From: Candidatus Arcticimaribacter sp.
GTDB lineage: Bacteria > Bacteroidota > Bacteroidia > Flavobacteriales > Flavobacteriaceae
Reading direction: 5' to 3'
Length of the DNA: 6,101 nucleotides
Assembly: GCA_011526335.1 (NCBI GenBank)
Contig: WTJB01000156.1
Coordinates: 1 to 6,101, forward strand
Below the pieces are notes generated by a model. It was not told where the DNA came from. It did no database searches and saw only the letters and a list, made by a program, of their open reading frames with translations. A program made the position numbers and the translations under genes. Shown here in pieces: positions 4,530 to 6,101 of this stretch. The first letter of the stretch is position 1; each line of letters starts with the position of its first letter.

Positions 4530-6101
4530 ATGGCAAAACCAATTTTTACCGCATTAGACAATTTGTCATTGCAAGACATTGAAGCAGAAGGAGACTTAAT
4601 TCCCTTATTGACTTCAGAAGACGAAGAGGCATTGGAGAAGGAAGATCTTCCAGAAATTGTATCTGTATTGCCTTTAAAGAATACCGTGCTTTTCCCCGGG
4701 GTGGTTATTCCCATCACAGTAGGAAGAGACAAATCCATTCAATTAATCAAAGAGGCCAACAAGGGCGATAAGGTCATTGGGGTGATTGCACAAAAATCTC
4801 TCGAGACCGAAAATCCAAAGGCCGCCGACCTATATACCCTAGGAACGGTAGCCCAAATTCTTCGGGTGTTGACCATGCCCGATGGAAATACTACGGTGAT
4901 ACTTCAGGGAAAAAAACGCTTTGCCATAGAGGCTCTTTTGGAAGAGGACCCTTATTTAAAAGTAAAAATCAATCCGGTTGCAGAAATTCGTGAAACCGAT
5001 GGTACAGAGTTTAATGCTATAGTTGACTCGATTAAAGAATTGGCCTTAAAGATCATTCAAGAAAACCCAAACATCCCGTCGGAGGCTTCTTTTGCCATCA
5101 AAAACATTCAGAGTCCTTCTTTCTTAATCAATTTTGTTTCTTCAAACATGAACCTCAGTGTTCAAGAAAAACAAGAAATATTGGCCACTTCAAATTTGAA
5201 GGAACGTGCGCTTTCCTGTTTAAAATACATGGATGTAGAGTACCAAAAGTTGGAACTCAAAAATGACATTCAATCCAAAGTCCGCAGTGATCTAGACCAG
5301 CAACAGCGCGAATACTACCTTCACCAACAAATGAAAACCATACAAGAGGAATTGGGTGGGGTGTCGTATGAAGAAGAGGTGGAAGAAATGCGCCAACGTG
5401 CCAAAAAGAAACTGTGGAAAGAAGAGGTCGGAAAGCATTTTGACAAAGAGTTAATGAAGCTGCAACGCATGAATCCTCAGGTGGCAGAATACTCCATTCA
5501 ACGCAATTATTTGGATTTATTTTTGGACCTCCCTTGGGATGAATTTTCTGAAGATCAATTCGATTTAAAGCGTGCCCAAAAGATTTTGGATCGCGATCAT
5601 TACGGTCTGGAAGAAGTCAAAAAACGCATCATTGAATACCTAGCTGTTCTCAAGCTGCGAAACGATATGAAATCGCCCATCCTATGCTTGTATGGTCCTC
5701 CAGGAGTAGGGAAAACCTCTTTAGGGAAATCCATTGCAGAAGCTTTAGGAAGAGAATATGTACGCATTTCTCTTGGAGGTATGCGCGATGAAGCTGAAAT
5801 ACGTGGGCATCGTAAGACGTATATTGGAGCTTTGCCGGGGCGTATCATTCAAAGCCTTAAAAAAGCGGGAACGTCAAACCCTGTTTTTGTTTTGGATGAG
5901 ATAGATAAATTATCGCAATCCGCCCAAGGCGATCCTTCTTCTGCCTTGTTGGAAGTGTTGGATCCTGAGCAGAATCAAAGCTTTTATGATAATTTCCTAG
6001 AAATGGGCTATGACCTTTCTAAGGTTATGTTTGTGGCTACTGCCAACCAATTGGGCAGTATACAGCCTGCCCTTCGCGACCGTATGGAAATCATCAATGT
6101 T
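4530..6101 (+). CDS. lon: ATP-dependent protease Lon (LonA, endopeptidase La), N-terminal 524 residues; cut by window end
   Basis: Lon is a cytoplasmic hexameric AAA+ serine protease that unfolds and degrades damaged and regulatory proteins. An acidic N-terminal extension (about 15-42), often seen in Bacteroidota Lon, precedes the LonN substrate-binding domain (about 44-245, beginning VLPLKNTVLFPGVVIPI). A long helical region follows (about 246-345) with the signature REYYLHQQMKTIQEELG (260-276) and YLDLFLDLPW (327-336). The AAA+ module shows Walker A GPPGVGKT (389-396), the pore-loop region HRKTYIGA (427-434), Walker B VFVLDEID (452-459), sensor 1 asparagine in ATAN (N506) and a probable arginine finger in RDRME (R518). 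The frame is open to the last base, with no frameshift. About 290 residues are missing, including the lid and the Ser-Lys protease domain, so catalytic integrity cannot be judged. The ATG at 4530 gives the N-terminus expected for the family. It is divergent from the sigma operon. Confidence 0.97.
   Translation, partial: MAKPIFTALDNLSLQDIEAEGDLIPLLTSEDEEALEKEDLPEIVSVLPLKNTVLFPGVVIPITVGRDKSIQLIKEANKGDKVIGVIAQKSLETENPKAADLYTLGTVAQILRVLTMPDGNTTVILQGKKRFAIEALLEEDPYLKVKINPVAEIRETDGTEFNAIVDSIKELALKIIQENPNIPSEASFAIKNIQSPSFLINFVSSNMNLSVQEKQEILATSNLKERALSCLKYMDVEYQKLELKNDIQSKVRSDLDQQQREYYLHQQMKTIQEELGGVSYEEEVEEMRQRAKKKLWKEEVGKHFDKELMKLQRMNPQVAEYSIQRNYLDLFLDLPWDEFSEDQFDLKRAQKILDRDHYGLEEVKKRIIEYLAVLKLRNDMKSPILCLYGPPGVGKTSLGKSIAEALGREYVRISLGGMRDEAEIRGHRKTYIGALPGRIIQSLKKAGTSNPVFVLDEIDKLSQSAQGDPSSALLEVLDPEQNQSFYDNFLEMGYDLSKVMFVATANQLGSIQPALRDRMEIINV

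Noticed and set aside
4445..4738. Open frame on the minus strand across the lon leader and N-terminus
   Set aside because: It lies opposite a clear Lon coding region, and its product is Ser-rich with no recognisable domain; it is a shadow of lon.
4530..6101. Possible broken lon, because no stop codon is seen
   Set aside because: The frame is intact and every expected N-terminal and AAA+ motif is present in order; the gene simply continues past the window.

Overview
The window looks like chromosomal DNA from the phylum Bacteroidota, most likely a flavobacterium. Four things point there: low GC with AT-rich intergenic DNA, signal peptides that end in 'AQ' or 'GQ', almost no Shine-Dalgarno sequences, and gene families typical of that phylum (UMF1-type MFS transporter, head-GIN/DUF2807 protein, DUF4097-like repeat protein). 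The genus cannot be set from the sequence alone. No mobile element, CRISPR array, tRNA or rRNA was seen. No stretch longer than 300 bases lacks a gene.

Layout: bases 1-195 are very AT-rich and carry only a candidate promoter. Bases 196-1527 (+) encode a complete 12-TM transporter of the UMF1/Atg22-like MFS family. It converges on, and overlaps by 11 nt, a compact four-gene operon on the minus strand, transcribed 4355 to 1517. In order the operon encodes an ECF sigma-70 factor, a single-pass membrane protein that is probably its anti-sigma partner, a secreted 358-residue protein with a tyrosine-turn repeat, and a secreted 244-residue head-GIN protein with seven SGSG turns. The first three genes overlap and the last is 17 nt behind the third. 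An intrinsic terminator for this operon lies inside the last codons of the transporter gene.

A 174-nt divergent spacer (4356-4529) separates the sigma gene from lon, which starts at 4530 (+) and runs off the window end after 524 codons. The spacer holds a sigma70-like promoter candidate and two consecutive inverted repeats just upstream of lon.

How the parts may work together (inference): the sigma factor and the membrane protein form a cell-envelope sensing pair, and the two exported repeat proteins are co-transcribed outputs or sensors in the periplasm or at the outer membrane. Lon, the housekeeping and stress ATP-dependent protease, is transcribed away from this operon and may or may not share regulation with it. 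The transporter seems unrelated in function. Most of the window is recognisable biology. The least explained parts are the cysteine-free anti-sigma candidate, the paired repeat proteins and the structured lon leader.
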